A stretch of DNA of 49,016 nucleotides, taken from contig NHTQ01000008.1 of the NCBI GenBank assembly GCA_002166865.1, positions 1 through 49,016 of the forward strand, written 5' to 3'. The position numbers and the translations under genes are program-made. Each line of letters starts with the position of its first letter. Within the stretch, counting starts at the first letter, position 1. Under the pieces are notes generated by a model, which searched no databases, was not told the origin of the DNA, and saw nothing but the letters and a program-made list of their open reading frames with translations. Shown one piece after another: positions 33,996-41,935 of this stretch. The DNA comes from Rhodobacteraceae bacterium WFHF2C18 (GTDB lineage Bacteria > Pseudomonadota > Alphaproteobacteria > Rhodobacterales > Rhodobacteraceae).

Positions 33996-34924
33996 AAGGC
34001 GCGGCGAGGCGCGACGTGACGGGATCTGACCAGGTGGCGGAGCAGGCGCAGGACCACGGTGGCGGCCAGGACGAGGGGCAGGTCACCTTCACCAAGTACG
34101 ACCGGCGCAGCCTGACCTATGCCAATTCCTTCGACAGCCCGGCGAAGGCCGCGACCATCAAGACCATCGAATGGTTCAGCGGCAAGATCACCATCCTGCG
34201 GCTGATCCGAAAGTTCGAGAAGCGCGGCGCGCCCAAGGGGCAGGCCTTCTGGCGGGCGGCGCTGGACACCATGGGTATCGACCTGCTGACGCCGCCCGAG
34301 CAGCTGGAGAACATTCCCGCCGAAGGGCCGGTGGTGGCGGTGGCCAACCATCCCCACGGCATGGTGGACGGGATGATCCTGGCCGACCTGATCGGGCGGC
34401 GGCGCAGCGACTACAAGATCCTCACGCGCGCGCTGCTGACCGGCATCGACGAGGTGGCGGCCTCCTACATGATCCCCGTGCCCTTCCCGCATGAACCCGA
34501 CGCGCAGCTCAAGTCGGTGGAGATGCGCGCGAAGGCCATGGCGCACCTGAAGGAGGGCGGGCTGGTCAGCCTGTTCCCCTCGGGCGTGGTGGCCTCCTCC
34601 GACACGATGTTCGGCCCCGCCATCGAACGGGAATGGAACGTCTTTACCGCGCAGATGATCCGCCGGTCGGGCGCGCGGGTGGTTCCGATCTATTTCCCCG
34701 GGGCGAACTCGCGCTGGTACCAGATGGCCAACCGCATTTCGCCCACGCTGCGGCAGGGTCTGCTGCTGCACGAGATCGTGCATAGCTGCAACAAGCCGCA
34801 GGCGCCCATCGTCGGCGCGCCGATCAGCGAGGAGCGGATGCAGATGCTGCACAGCGATCCACGCGGTTTCATGGCCTGGCTGCGCGAGCACACCCTTTCC
34901 CTGGGCGCGGGCCCCTCCGGCTGA
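33992..34924 (+). CDS. Lysophospholipid-type acyltransferase family protein
   Basis: The 310-residue protein has the glycerolipid acyltransferase motif NHPHGMVDGM at about residues 117-126 in place of the usual NHxxxxD, the second block KILTRALL, FPSGVVAS (FPEG-like) and VPIYFPGANS. The start is GTG 33992, overlapping HPr. About 35 polar N-terminal residues precede the conserved part. The catalytic His-Asp spacing resembles OlsF-type NHPxGxxDG acyltransferases. It probably acylates a lysolipid at the inner membrane. Its membership of the ChvGI/PTS operon suggests lipid remodelling under the same control, which is inference. Confidence 0.8.
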   Translation: MKGAARRDVTGSDQVAEQAQDHGGGQDEGQVTFTKYDRRSLTYANSFDSPAKAATIKTIEWFSGKITILRLIRKFEKRGAPKGQAFWRAALDTMGIDLLTPPEQLENIPAEGPVVAVANHPHGMVDGMILADLIGRRRSDYKILTRALLTGIDEVAASYMIPVPFPHEPDAQLKSVEMRAKAMAHLKEGGLVSLFPSGVVASSDTMFGPAIEREWNVFTAQMIRRSGARVVPIYFPGANSRWYQMANRISPTLRQGLLLHEIVHSCNKPQAPIVGAPISEERMQMLHSDPRGFMAWLREHTLSLGAGPSG

Positions 34925-35086
34925 GACCGGGCGGCGGCTTCCCTTCGGCCGTGCAGGGGCTTATGGCAGGCGCTTGGACGGTGAGCGCACCCCCCCTTTC
35001 TTGCCAGCCTGATCGTTGCGGGGAGCGGCGCGCGATGGAAATCGCCGGGGGCGCGCTGGTGATCTGCGCCGGGATCGTGGAGGTCT

Positions 35087-35105
35087 GGCCGGCGTGGCGC
35101 CGGCC
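35087..35105. other. GC-rich hairpin between convergent acyltransferase and hbd genes
   Basis: GGCCGGCG (35087-35094) and CGCCGGCC (35098-35105) pair perfectly around TGG. No T-run follows, so terminator activity is uncertain. Confidence 0.4.
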
Positions 35106-35137
35106 GCGCCGTTGAGAGGCCGGGCGCCGCGCGTGGC

Positions 35138-36013
35138 TCAGCGGGTGGGCACGGGCTCTTCTCCGCCGTAATCGTAGAAACCGCGCCCCGCCTTCCGGCC
35201 CAGCCATCCGGCCTCGACATACTTGGTCAGCAGCGGGCAGGGGCGGTACTTGGTGTCGGCCAGCCCGTCGTGCAGCACGTTCATGATCGCCAGGCAGGTG
35301 TCCAGGCCGATGAAATCGGCCAGTTCCAGCGGCCCCATCGGGTGGTTCGCGCCGAGCTTCATCGACTGGTCGATGGAGCGCACGTTGCCCACGCCCTCGT
35401 AGAGGGTATAGACCGCCTCGTTGATCATGGGCATCAGGATGCGGTTGACGATGAAGGCGGGGAAATCCTCGGCGGAGGCGGCTGTCTTGCCCAGGTTCTC
35501 CACCACCGTCAGGCAGGCATCGTAGGTCTCGCGCTCGGTCGCGATGCCGCGGATCAGTTCCACAAGCTGCATCACGGGAACAGGGTTCATGAAATGGAAC
35601 CCCATGAACCTGCCCGGGCGGTCGGTGCGGCTGGCCAGCCGGGTGATGGAGATCGACGAGGTGTTGGATGTCAGGATCGTGTGGTCCTGCAGGTGCGGCA
35701 CCAGCTCGTCGAAGATCTGCTGCTTGACCGATTCGCGTTCGGTCGCGGCCTCGATCACGAGGTCGGTATTGCCCAGATCGGTTAGCGTGAGCGTTGGGCT
35801 TATACGGGCAAGGGCGGTCTCCATCTCCTCGGCGGTGATCTTGCCGCGGTTCACCTGCCGTTCCATGTTCTTGCGGACGGTCGCCAGGGCCTTGTCCAGG
35901 ACCTCGGCGTCGATGTCGTTGAGAAGCACGTCGTAACCTGCCAGCGCCATCACGTGGGCGATGCCGTTGCCCATCTGGCCCGCGCCGATCACCCCGATTG
36001 TCCGGATCTCCAT
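35138..36013 (-). CDS. hbdA: 3-hydroxybutyryl-CoA dehydrogenase
   Basis: The 291-residue NAD(P)-dependent enzyme has the Rossmann motif GVIGAGQMGNGIA at residues 7-19, SNTSSISIT, GFHFMNPVPVMQLVE with the catalytic His-Glu pair, and a helical C-terminal domain ending KAGRGFYDYGG. It interconverts acetoacetyl-CoA and 3-hydroxybutyryl-CoA in C4 acyl-CoA metabolism. Length is that of the single-function bacterial enzyme. ATG 36013 with AAAGGGGCAGG upstream is the natural start; a longer in-frame version adds non-conserved residues. Not in an obvious operon; etfAB lie 6 kb away on the same strand. Confidence 0.94.
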   Translation of the reverse strand: MEIRTIGVIGAGQMGNGIAHVMALAGYDVLLNDIDAEVLDKALATVRKNMERQVNRGKITAEEMETALARISPTLTLTDLGNTDLVIEAATERESVKQQIFDELVPHLQDHTILTSNTSSISITRLASRTDRPGRFMGFHFMNPVPVMQLVELIRGIATERETYDACLTVVENLGKTAASAEDFPAFIVNRILMPMINEAVYTLYEGVGNVRSIDQSMKLGANHPMGPLELADFIGLDTCLAIMNVLHDGLADTKYRPCPLLTKYVEAGWLGRKAGRGFYDYGGEEPVPTR

Positions 36014-36175
36014 GAACCTGCCCCTTTCGCTGTTCGCCGCCACCATATGCCCCGCGCGCGTGCGGCTGCAAGGGTGGCCGGCCGCGAAAATTTTCGGTGC
36101 ATGCGCACGTTAAGACAATCGCAATGTCTTGGGTCGAATCCTGTCACCGGGTGAGAAAACGAATGGTGGGTGACG

Positions 36176-37012
36176 ATGGCTTATGTGCGACCGGCCCCCG
36201 GGGGGCTGACCTATTCGTTGTGCCGTTATCGCGGCTCGAAACTGCAGTTCCGCGGGCCCAAGCGGCGGCCCGAGGGACGAAACTGGGTGGCCTTCCTGGG
36301 CGGCACGGAAACATTCGGGAAGTTCATTCCACGCCCCTTCCCCGTGCAGGTTGAGGCGGCCGTGGGCCGGATGTGCGTGAACCTGGGATGGTCCAACGCG
36401 GGGCCCGACGTTCTGCTGCGCGATCCGGGGCTGCTGCCACTGGCGGGGCGGGCGGGCGCGGTGGTGCTGGCCGTGCCCTGCGCCTGCAACCTGTCCAATC
36501 GCTACTACCGGGTGCATCCGCGGCGCAATGACCGGTTCGTGCGCGCCACCGCGCGGCTGGAAAGGCTTTACCCCGAGGTCGATTTCACCGCCTTTCACTT
36601 CACCCGACACTTGCTGGGACATTTGTCCGCGCTGTCGCCGGCACGCTTCGCGGTGGTGCGCGAGGAACTGCAGTTGGCCTGGATGGAGCGCATGGGCGCG
36701 GCCCTGGCACGGCTGGAGGCGCCGGTGGTGCTTTTGTGGTTCTCGGCGCGCGCCCCGACGGAGGGCGGGGCGCGCGCCGCGCCGGAGGAGGACCCGGCCC
36801 TGGTCACCCGCTTGATGCTGGACCGGCTTGCGCCCCGCGTTCGGCAGGTATTGGAGGTCACGGCGAGCCCCGCGGCCAGGGCGGCCGGGACGCAGGGCAT
36901 GGTGCTGACCCCGATGGAGGAACCCGCGGCCCGGCACATGCTGGGCCCGGCGGCGCATCGCGAGGCCGCCGCGGCGCTGGCGCCGGTCGTGAGGGAATTG
37001 CTGGCAACGTGA
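36176..37012 (+). CDS. DUF6473 family protein
   Basis: The 278-residue protein begins MAYVRPAPGGLTYSLCRYRG and has the FLGGTETFGKFIPRPFP segment typical of a Rhodobacteraceae family of unknown function. Later parts contain a conserved CNLSNRYYRVHPRRNDRF stretch and VVLLWFSAR, which suggest an alpha/beta hydrolase-like or glycan-related fold, but no catalytic assignment can be made. GTG 36170 is an alternative start two codons upstream. The gene is divergent from hbdA and stands 79 bp before the host-attachment-family gene. Confidence 0.75.
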   Translation: MAYVRPAPGGLTYSLCRYRGSKLQFRGPKRRPEGRNWVAFLGGTETFGKFIPRPFPVQVEAAVGRMCVNLGWSNAGPDVLLRDPGLLPLAGRAGAVVLAVPCACNLSNRYYRVHPRRNDRFVRATARLERLYPEVDFTAFHFTRHLLGHLSALSPARFAVVREELQLAWMERMGAALARLEAPVVLLWFSARAPTEGGARAAPEEDPALVTRLMLDRLAPRVRQVLEVTASPAARAAGTQGMVLTPMEEPAARHMLGPAAHREAAAALAPVVRELLAT

Positions 37013-37091
37013 CCGGCGGCATGATGGCCGTCAATGCGGCGCCGCGCGTTTCCTGCGATGATGACAAGGTAGAACCGATTGGGCGACAGCC

Positions 37092-37562
37092 ATGCGCGAG
37101 GCGAGAATATGGGCCCTGGTCGCGGATGAAACGCGGGCGCGCATCCTGCGCGGGCTCGAGGACGGGCCGCCCGAGGTGGCCGGTGAGCTCATCGCGCGCT
37201 CCCGCGCGCGGCACTTGCGGGACCACATGGCGGACGGGGCGGGCCGACACCCCGCCGCCAAGACCCCGGCGCGGCCGCGGACCGCGGAGGAGGCCATCGC
37301 GCCCGTTCGCCGGGATATCGAGGACTTCGCGGCCGAGATCGCGGGTTTTCTGGACATGCACCGCCGGGCCGAAGATTTCGACCGGCTGGCGATCTTCGCC
37401 CCCCACCCGATGCTCGGCGCACTGTGCGCGTGGATGCCGCCCGCGTTGCGGGCCACGGTGTTTCTTGAACGCGACCGGACCCTGATCGGGCTGAGCGCGC
37501 AGGACCTGAGGACAGTCCTGCACGCGGAAGTCCATCAGTGGCCCGGAGACTCCGCGGAGTGA
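37092..37562 (+). CDS. Host attachment-family protein
   Basis: The 156-residue cytoplasmic protein starts MREARIWALVADETRARIL, matching the host attachment protein family first named from plant-associated bacteria. The second half has DRLAIFAPHPMLGALCAWMP and a C-terminal SAQDLRTVLHAEV helix, as in that family. The fold resembles eRF1-type domains. Despite the name, the function is unsettled, and no secretion signal is present. The start has GCGACAGCC upstream, a poor ribosome site. It is convergent with the Crp/Fnr gene, with a hairpin between. Confidence 0.7.
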   Translation: MREARIWALVADETRARILRGLEDGPPEVAGELIARSRARHLRDHMADGAGRHPAAKTPARPRTAEEAIAPVRRDIEDFAAEIAGFLDMHRRAEDFDRLAIFAPHPMLGALCAWMPPALRATVFLERDRTLIGLSAQDLRTVLHAEVHQWPGDSAE

Positions 37563-37592
37563 AACCGGCACGACCGGGCCGCGGGGCCGGTT
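37563..37592. terminator. Hairpin between convergent host-attachment and Crp/Fnr genes
   Basis: AACCGGC (37563-37569) pairs with GCCGGTT (37586-37592) with a GC-rich 16-base middle. It fits exactly in the 31-bp gap between stop codons. No clear T-run, so confidence is modest. Confidence 0.4.
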
Positions 37593-37593
37593 G

Positions 37594-38376
37594 TCACTTC
37601 CCGGTTTGCGGGTTCGACAGGATCGCGCGGACCCGGGGCTCGCCGATGGTGTGGCCCGACAGGGTGTCGAGCGCCTCAATGTCGGCGATGCCGATGCGGT
37701 AGGGCGTGACGATCTCGATCAGGCCCTCATCCTCCAGCTTGTGCAGCGCGCGGCTGACCGATTCGGTGCGCGTGCCCAGGAACATCGCCATGTCGTGCCG
37801 GCTGATGGGGATGTCCACGGTCAGGCGGCCGGCACCCGGCGCGCAGGCCTCCGTGGGGCCTATCCAGCGCCGGCAGAGGAAGACCAGGAAGCCCGCGACC
37901 CGCTCGACCGTGCGATGGTTGGCCAGAAGGCCAAGCCACTCCCGTGCGCTGTCCGTCTCGTCGAGGAAGGCGAGGATCAGCATTCGTTCCAGGTCGGGGC
38001 TGGTTTCGACCAGATCCTCGAATGCGCGCTTGGGGAAAAGGCACAGGTCGGCGTCCATGGCCGCCTCGACGGCGAAGGGGAAGGGCCCGTCGAAAAGCCG
38101 GCCGAAGAGATCGCCGGGGCCCAGCAGTCCCACGATCTGCTGCTGACCGTCGATCAGGGTCTTCTCCATGCGCAGCAAGCCGCTGACGACGCAGCCGACG
38201 ACATTCGGCGCCGCGCCGGTGTGGACGATCACATCGTCGCGCAGATACCGGCGGTGCCGCGCCATATCCTTCAATACGGTCCGCGTTTGCGGCTCGAGCG
38301 CCTTGAAGCCGGGGGTGCCGAACAAGCGGCTAAGGGCCGCCGCCCCGTCGGCGCAATCCTTGCCTTGACTTGTCAC
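37594..38376 (-). CDS. Crp/Fnr-family transcriptional regulator without an Fe-S cluster motif
   Basis: The 260-residue protein has a cyclic-nucleotide-type sensor domain at about 25-140 (LLGPGDLFGRLFDGP), a dimer helix, and a winged helix at about 165-240. The recognition helix reads TESVSRAL, keeping the E-x-x-S-R arrangement that reads TTGAT half-sites in FNR. The N-terminal CxxC cluster of FNR/FnrL is absent, so it cannot bind that Fe-S cluster and is closer to FixK/Dnr-type members. Start is GTG 38376. A matching box lies at 22419-22432 before the TDT channel gene. Confidence 0.88.
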   Translation of the reverse strand: MTSQGKDCADGAAALSRLFGTPGFKALEPQTRTVLKDMARHRRYLRDDVIVHTGAAPNVVGCVVSGLLRMEKTLIDGQQQIVGLLGPGDLFGRLFDGPFPFAVEAAMDADLCLFPKRAFEDLVETSPDLERMLILAFLDETDSAREWLGLLANHRTVERVAGFLVFLCRRWIGPTEACAPGAGRLTVDIPISRHDMAMFLGTRTESVSRALHKLEDEGLIEIVTPYRIGIADIEALDTLSGHTIGEPRVRAILSNPQTGK

Positions 38377-38454
38377 AACAACTCGCTCGCCTCACAAGGC
38401 ACATGGTTAACGAACCTTACCACATTGACAGCGGTGCGAAAAACGAATTCGCCA

Positions 38455-38475
38455 GCGGCCCTTGGCGCGGGCCGC
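38455..38475 (-). terminator. Hairpin after the second TRAP operon
   Basis: GCGGCCC (38455-38461) and GGGCCGC (38469-38475) pair around 7 bases, 23 bp past the dctM stop. On the minus strand a TTTTT run follows about a dozen bases later, so termination is possible but not canonical. Confidence 0.4.
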
Positions 38476-38497
38476 GCGCCCTGCTTGGTGCCGCGGA

Positions 38498-39862
38498 TCA
38501 GACATAGGCGATGCTGGGCAGCCAGGTCGCGATCTCGGGAAACAGGAACACCAGGATCAGGGCGATCAGCTGGATGATGATGAAGGGAACGACGCCGCGG
38601 TAGACATCCGTCACCTTGATCTCCGGCGGCGCCACGCCCTTGATGTAGAACAGCGCGAACCCCACGGGCGGCGTGAGGAACGAGGTCTGCAGCGCCATCG
38701 CGAAAAGGATGGTGAACCATACAAGGTCAAATCCCAGTTGCTGCACGACGGGCGCCACCAGCGGCAGGATGATTAGCGTGATCTCGACCCAATCCAGGAA
38801 GAAGCCCAGCAGGAAGACCCCGAAGAGGATGGCCAGGATGATGCCGCTGGGCTCGAACGGCAGGCCGAGCAGCGCGTCCTCGATCACGCGGTCGCCGCCC
38901 AGCCCGCGCAGCACCACCGAAAAGGCGGTGGCACCCAGGAAGATCGCGAAGATGAAGGCCGCGGTGCGCGTGGTCTGGAACAGCGACTCGCGCAGCACCG
39001 TGAGGTTCAGGCGCCGGGCGAGGATGGCCAGCAGCAGCGCGCCCAGGGCGCCGACGCCAGAGGCCTCGGTCGGGGTGGCGATCCCGGCGAAGATCGAGCC
39101 CAGCACGCCCAGGATCAGCACCGCGGTGGGAACGACGGCCAGCGCCACCTCCCAGAGCACGCGCCAGTCGATTTCCGGCAGGTTGTCGGGCACCGGGGCG
39201 ACGGAGGGCTGCAGCGCCGGGCGCGCCAGGGCGTAGAACACGTAGAGCGCCCCCAGCATCAACCCCGGAAAGAAGGCCCCCATGAACAGGTCGCCCACGC
39301 TGGCCTCGGGCACCGCCAGGCGGTCGGCCATGAGCACCAGCATGATCGACGGCGGGATCAGGATGCCCAGCGTGCCGGTCGCGCAGGCGGTGCCGACGGC
39401 GAAGCCCTTGTCGTAGTTGTTCTCCATCATCACCGGCAGCGACAGCATGCCCAGCAGGACCACCGAGGCGCCGATGATCCCGGTGGTGGCGGCCAAGAGC
39501 ACGCCGATCACGATCACCGTGACGGCATAGCCCCCGCGCACGGCGCCGAAAAGCTTGACCATGTTGTTCATCAGGCGTTCGGCCACGCCGGACTGGTCCA
39601 GCATGATGCCCATGAAGATGAACATCGGCAGGGCCACAAGCGTCTCGCTTTCCACCAGGCCCCAGGAGCGTTCGGGGATCAGCGCCAGTGACGAGGGGTA
39701 GTCGAACCACAGGTCGGCGCCGAAATCCTCGACCGCGACGACCCCGACGATGGTCCAGATCACCGCCGTGCCGCCCAGCACCCAGGCGACGGGAAAGCCG
39801 GTCATCAGCAGGACGCCGAAGGTGGCGAACATGCCGATGACGAAGATCTGTTCCAGCGACAT
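38498..39862 (-). CDS. dctM: TRAP transporter large membrane subunit (second system)
   Basis: The 454-residue permease has the DctM helices and motifs FMGIMLDQSGVAERLMNNM, GVLLAATTGIIGASVVLLGML, CATGTLGILIPPSIMLVLMA and FLTPPVGFALFYI. It lacks the 68-residue insert present in the first DctM. It couples sodium to uptake of an organic acid together with DctQ and the binding protein encoded upstream. Its start overlaps the dctQ stop by one base. The order on the minus strand is binding protein, dctQ, dctM. Confidence 0.93.
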   Translation of the reverse strand: MSLEQIFVIGMFATFGVLLMTGFPVAWVLGGTAVIWTIVGVVAVEDFGADLWFDYPSSLALIPERSWGLVESETLVALPMFIFMGIMLDQSGVAERLMNNMVKLFGAVRGGYAVTVIVIGVLLAATTGIIGASVVLLGMLSLPVMMENNYDKGFAVGTACATGTLGILIPPSIMLVLMADRLAVPEASVGDLFMGAFFPGLMLGALYVFYALARPALQPSVAPVPDNLPEIDWRVLWEVALAVVPTAVLILGVLGSIFAGIATPTEASGVGALGALLLAILARRLNLTVLRESLFQTTRTAAFIFAIFLGATAFSVVLRGLGGDRVIEDALLGLPFEPSGIILAILFGVFLLGFFLDWVEITLIILPLVAPVVQQLGFDLVWFTILFAMALQTSFLTPPVGFALFYIKGVAPPEIKVTDVYRGVVPFIIIQLIALILVFLFPEIATWLPSIAYV

Positions 39863-40491
39863 CAGCGGTCTCCTGTCGTCTGCGTCTTGATCGGGCGCGG
39901 CAGCCCGAAAAGAAGCGCCGTCACCTTCAACAGCCGCGAAATCGCGCCGATCGCCAGCAGGACGAAGGACAGCGACAGGATGGCCTTGAGGATCCAGCGG
40001 TTCTCCAGCCCCGCGGGCGCCTGGCTGCGTTCGCCCTGGAGGAAGGAGCTGTGGGCGTAAGGGACGGTTTCGTAGATCCCGATGGCCAGGAAGGGCAGCA
40101 GGAGAAGCAACAGCCCGAAAAACTCGATCCAGCCCTGGGCGCGGAGCGACAGGCGTTCATGGATCACGTCGACTCGCACGTGTTCGTCCGCGCACAGCGT
40201 ATAGGCCAGGCCCAGCAACCAGGCGGCGCCGGCGATGTGCCACTGCCATTCCTCCAGCGTGACCGAGCCCTGGCCGAAGGCATAGCGCCCCACGACGGCG
40301 TAGATGATGATGGCGACCACCACCAGCCAGAGCCAGGAGGCGCCCTTGCCGATCAGCACGAGACCGGCATCGAGCACGCGGCTGATCCGCGTCTCGGGCA
40401 GTTCGGTATGGTGGTGCAGCAGTTCGTCAGCATGGGCCAGATCGACCGGCTGTGGCCGATCATGCCCTTGGCGATCGTCCGGATCGGGCAT
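39862..40491 (-). CDS. dctQ: TRAP transporter small membrane subunit (second system)
   Basis: The 209-residue protein has about 35 polar, His-rich N-terminal residues (HADELLHHHTEL), then four membrane helices. The EEWQWHIAGAAWLLGLAYTL and EHVRVDVIHERLS segments are typical of DctQ. The stretch HSSFLQGERSQAPAGLENRW before the last helix marks the subgroup that accompanies mannitol/2-oxo-acid-type binding proteins. It is 125 bp after the binding-protein gene, separated by a hairpin. Confidence 0.9.
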   Translation of the reverse strand: MPDPDDRQGHDRPQPVDLAHADELLHHHTELPETRISRVLDAGLVLIGKGASWLWLVVVAIIIYAVVGRYAFGQGSVTLEEWQWHIAGAAWLLGLAYTLCADEHVRVDVIHERLSLRAQGWIEFFGLLLLLLPFLAIGIYETVPYAHSSFLQGERSQAPAGLENRWILKAILSLSFVLLAIGAISRLLKVTALLFGLPRPIKTQTTGDR

Positions 40492-40562
40492 GGTCGTTCG
40501 CTTTCAGATATTGGCCGCGTCTGCGGCGATCCTCACGTGTCCTGCGGGGGCGGCCGGCCGGG

Positions 40563-40589
40563 GCGGAAGGCCCGCAAGGGGCCTTCCGC
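40563..40589 (-). other. Intercistronic hairpin after the second TRAP binding-protein gene
   Basis: GCGGAAGGCCC (40563-40573) and GGGCCTTCCGC (40579-40589) form perfect 11-base arms around a 5-base loop, between the binding-protein and dctQ genes. No T-run follows on the minus strand. Confidence 0.65.
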
Positions 40590-40616
40590 GTCGGTGTCAG
40601 CCTGCGGCGGGCCGCC

Positions 40617-41684
40617 TCACTCCTCGGCGGCGTCCAGATCGGCTGGCAGGTAGGCGCGCTTGTCCCAGACCTCGTAGGTTTCCTGGAACGCCTGCTGGCT
40701 TTCGTAGACGCGCTTGAAGTCGGCGTCGTTGGCCGCTTCCTCGGCCAGGACCTCCTGGGTGACCGCCTTTAGCTCGCGCAGGATGTCGCGCGGGATCTGG
40801 TTGGCGTTCACGCCCTTCTCCTGGAAACCTTCCAGGACGGCGCCGTTCTTGTATTCGCCCTCGGCCAAGCCGCGCATGGTAGCCGCGGTGCAGGAAGCTT
40901 CGACCAGTGCCTTTTGCGCCTCGGTGGTCTTTTCCCACTCGTCAGCGTTGATCAGCATGTACTGAGCCGTGAAGGTCTGGTGCCAGCCAGGGAAGAGGTT
41001 GTACTTCACCACCTGGTCGAAGCCCAGGATCTGGTCGATGGCGGGCATCGAGAACTCGGTGGCGTCGATCGTGCCCTTTTCAAGCGCCTGGAACAGCTCG
41101 CCACCCGGCATCATGGTGACCGAGGCGCCGAGGCGCTCAAGAACCTTGCCGCCGAGACCGGCGAAGCGAATCTTCATGCCGTCGTAGTCGTCCAGGCTTT
41201 GGATGTCCTCCGAGTACCAGCCGGCCGTCTCTGGCCCGATGATCCCGCAGAGCTGGGCGTGCACGTTGAAGCCCTTGTTGGCGTAGACTTCCTGCAGCAT
41301 GTCGTGGCCGCCGCCGAAATAGTACCAGCCGCTGAAGGCCCAGGGCTTGAGCCCGAAGGGCACCGCGGCAAAGAGCGGCACGGCCGGCACCTTGCCCTGA
41401 TCGTATCCGATCCAGGTGTAGCCCGCCTCGACCTTGCCGTCCGAGACCGCCTGCAGGATGTCGAAGGGCGGTACCAGTTCGCCGGGTTCGTAGACGCGCA
41501 CGCGCAGTGATCCGTCGGAGGCGGTCGAGAGGTTCTCGGCCACCCAGGGCGCCGGCGAGCCGAGCCCGGGCAGGTTCGAGCCGAAGGCGATCGGCATCTT
41601 CCAGCGCAGATCTTCTGCGCCGGCGGCCGCCGCGGTCAGCGAGACGGCGCTCAGCCCCGCCGCCAGAGTCTTGACGATGTTCAT
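40617..41684 (-). CDS. TRAP transporter solute-binding protein (TakP-like)
   Basis: The 355-residue periplasmic protein has a 23-residue signal peptide ending AAAAGA before EDLRWKMP. GMKIRFAGLGGKVLERLGA with the conserved arginine, then MMPGGELFQALEKGTIDATEF, follow the TakP/SmoM-like family, which binds 2-oxo acids or polyols. The residues after IDATEF (SMPAID) differ from TakP's, so the ligand is not predicted. ATG 41684 has GGGAGGA upstream. The etfA terminator lies 192 bp upstream, so the operon has its own promoter, which I could not place. Confidence 0.9.
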   Translation of the reverse strand: MNIVKTLAAGLSAVSLTAAAAGAEDLRWKMPIAFGSNLPGLGSPAPWVAENLSTASDGSLRVRVYEPGELVPPFDILQAVSDGKVEAGYTWIGYDQGKVPAVPLFAAVPFGLKPWAFSGWYYFGGGHDMLQEVYANKGFNVHAQLCGIIGPETAGWYSEDIQSLDDYDGMKIRFAGLGGKVLERLGASVTMMPGGELFQALEKGTIDATEFSMPAIDQILGFDQVVKYNLFPGWHQTFTAQYMLINADEWEKTTEAQKALVEASCTAATMRGLAEGEYKNGAVLEGFQEKGVNANQIPRDILRELKAVTQEVLAEEAANDADFKRVYESQQAFQETYEVWDKRAYLPADLDAAEE

Positions 41685-41876
41685 TGATGATCCTCCCAGT
41701 TTTTGTCGCGCATCAGCCCGGTCACGCCTGTGGCAAGCGCACGCAGCCAGCGTGACACGGACGGCAGAAGGAAACAATCTTTCAGCAGGATTTGCAAAGG
41801 TCTCGACGGACGCGCAGCCGGCAACGGCGCGGGGTGGCGCGCGATCCGGCGGGCGGGGCCGGCCGGGACCGAACGG

Positions 41877-41906
41877 AAAAGGGCCCGCGCCTGACGGGGC
41901 GGGCCC
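41877..41906 (-). terminator. Rho-independent terminator of etfBA
   Basis: On the minus strand GGGCCCGC (41906-41899) and GCGGGCCC (41888-41881) pair perfectly and are followed by TTTT (41880-41877). It lies 29 bp after the etfA stop. Confidence 0.85.
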
Positions 41907-41935
41907 TGTGTGATCAAGATCGCGGCACTGCCTCG

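Noticed and set aside
35035..35115. 26-codon frame with a hydrophobic stretch between the acyltransferase and hbdA genes
   Set aside because: Too short, poorly placed ribosome site, and it overlaps the GC hairpin at 35087-35105; no supporting family.
41720..41760. GG...GC pattern on the minus strand like a sigma-54 -24/-12 promoter upstream of the second TRAP operon
   Set aside because: The GG to GC spacing is 12 bases instead of the required 10.
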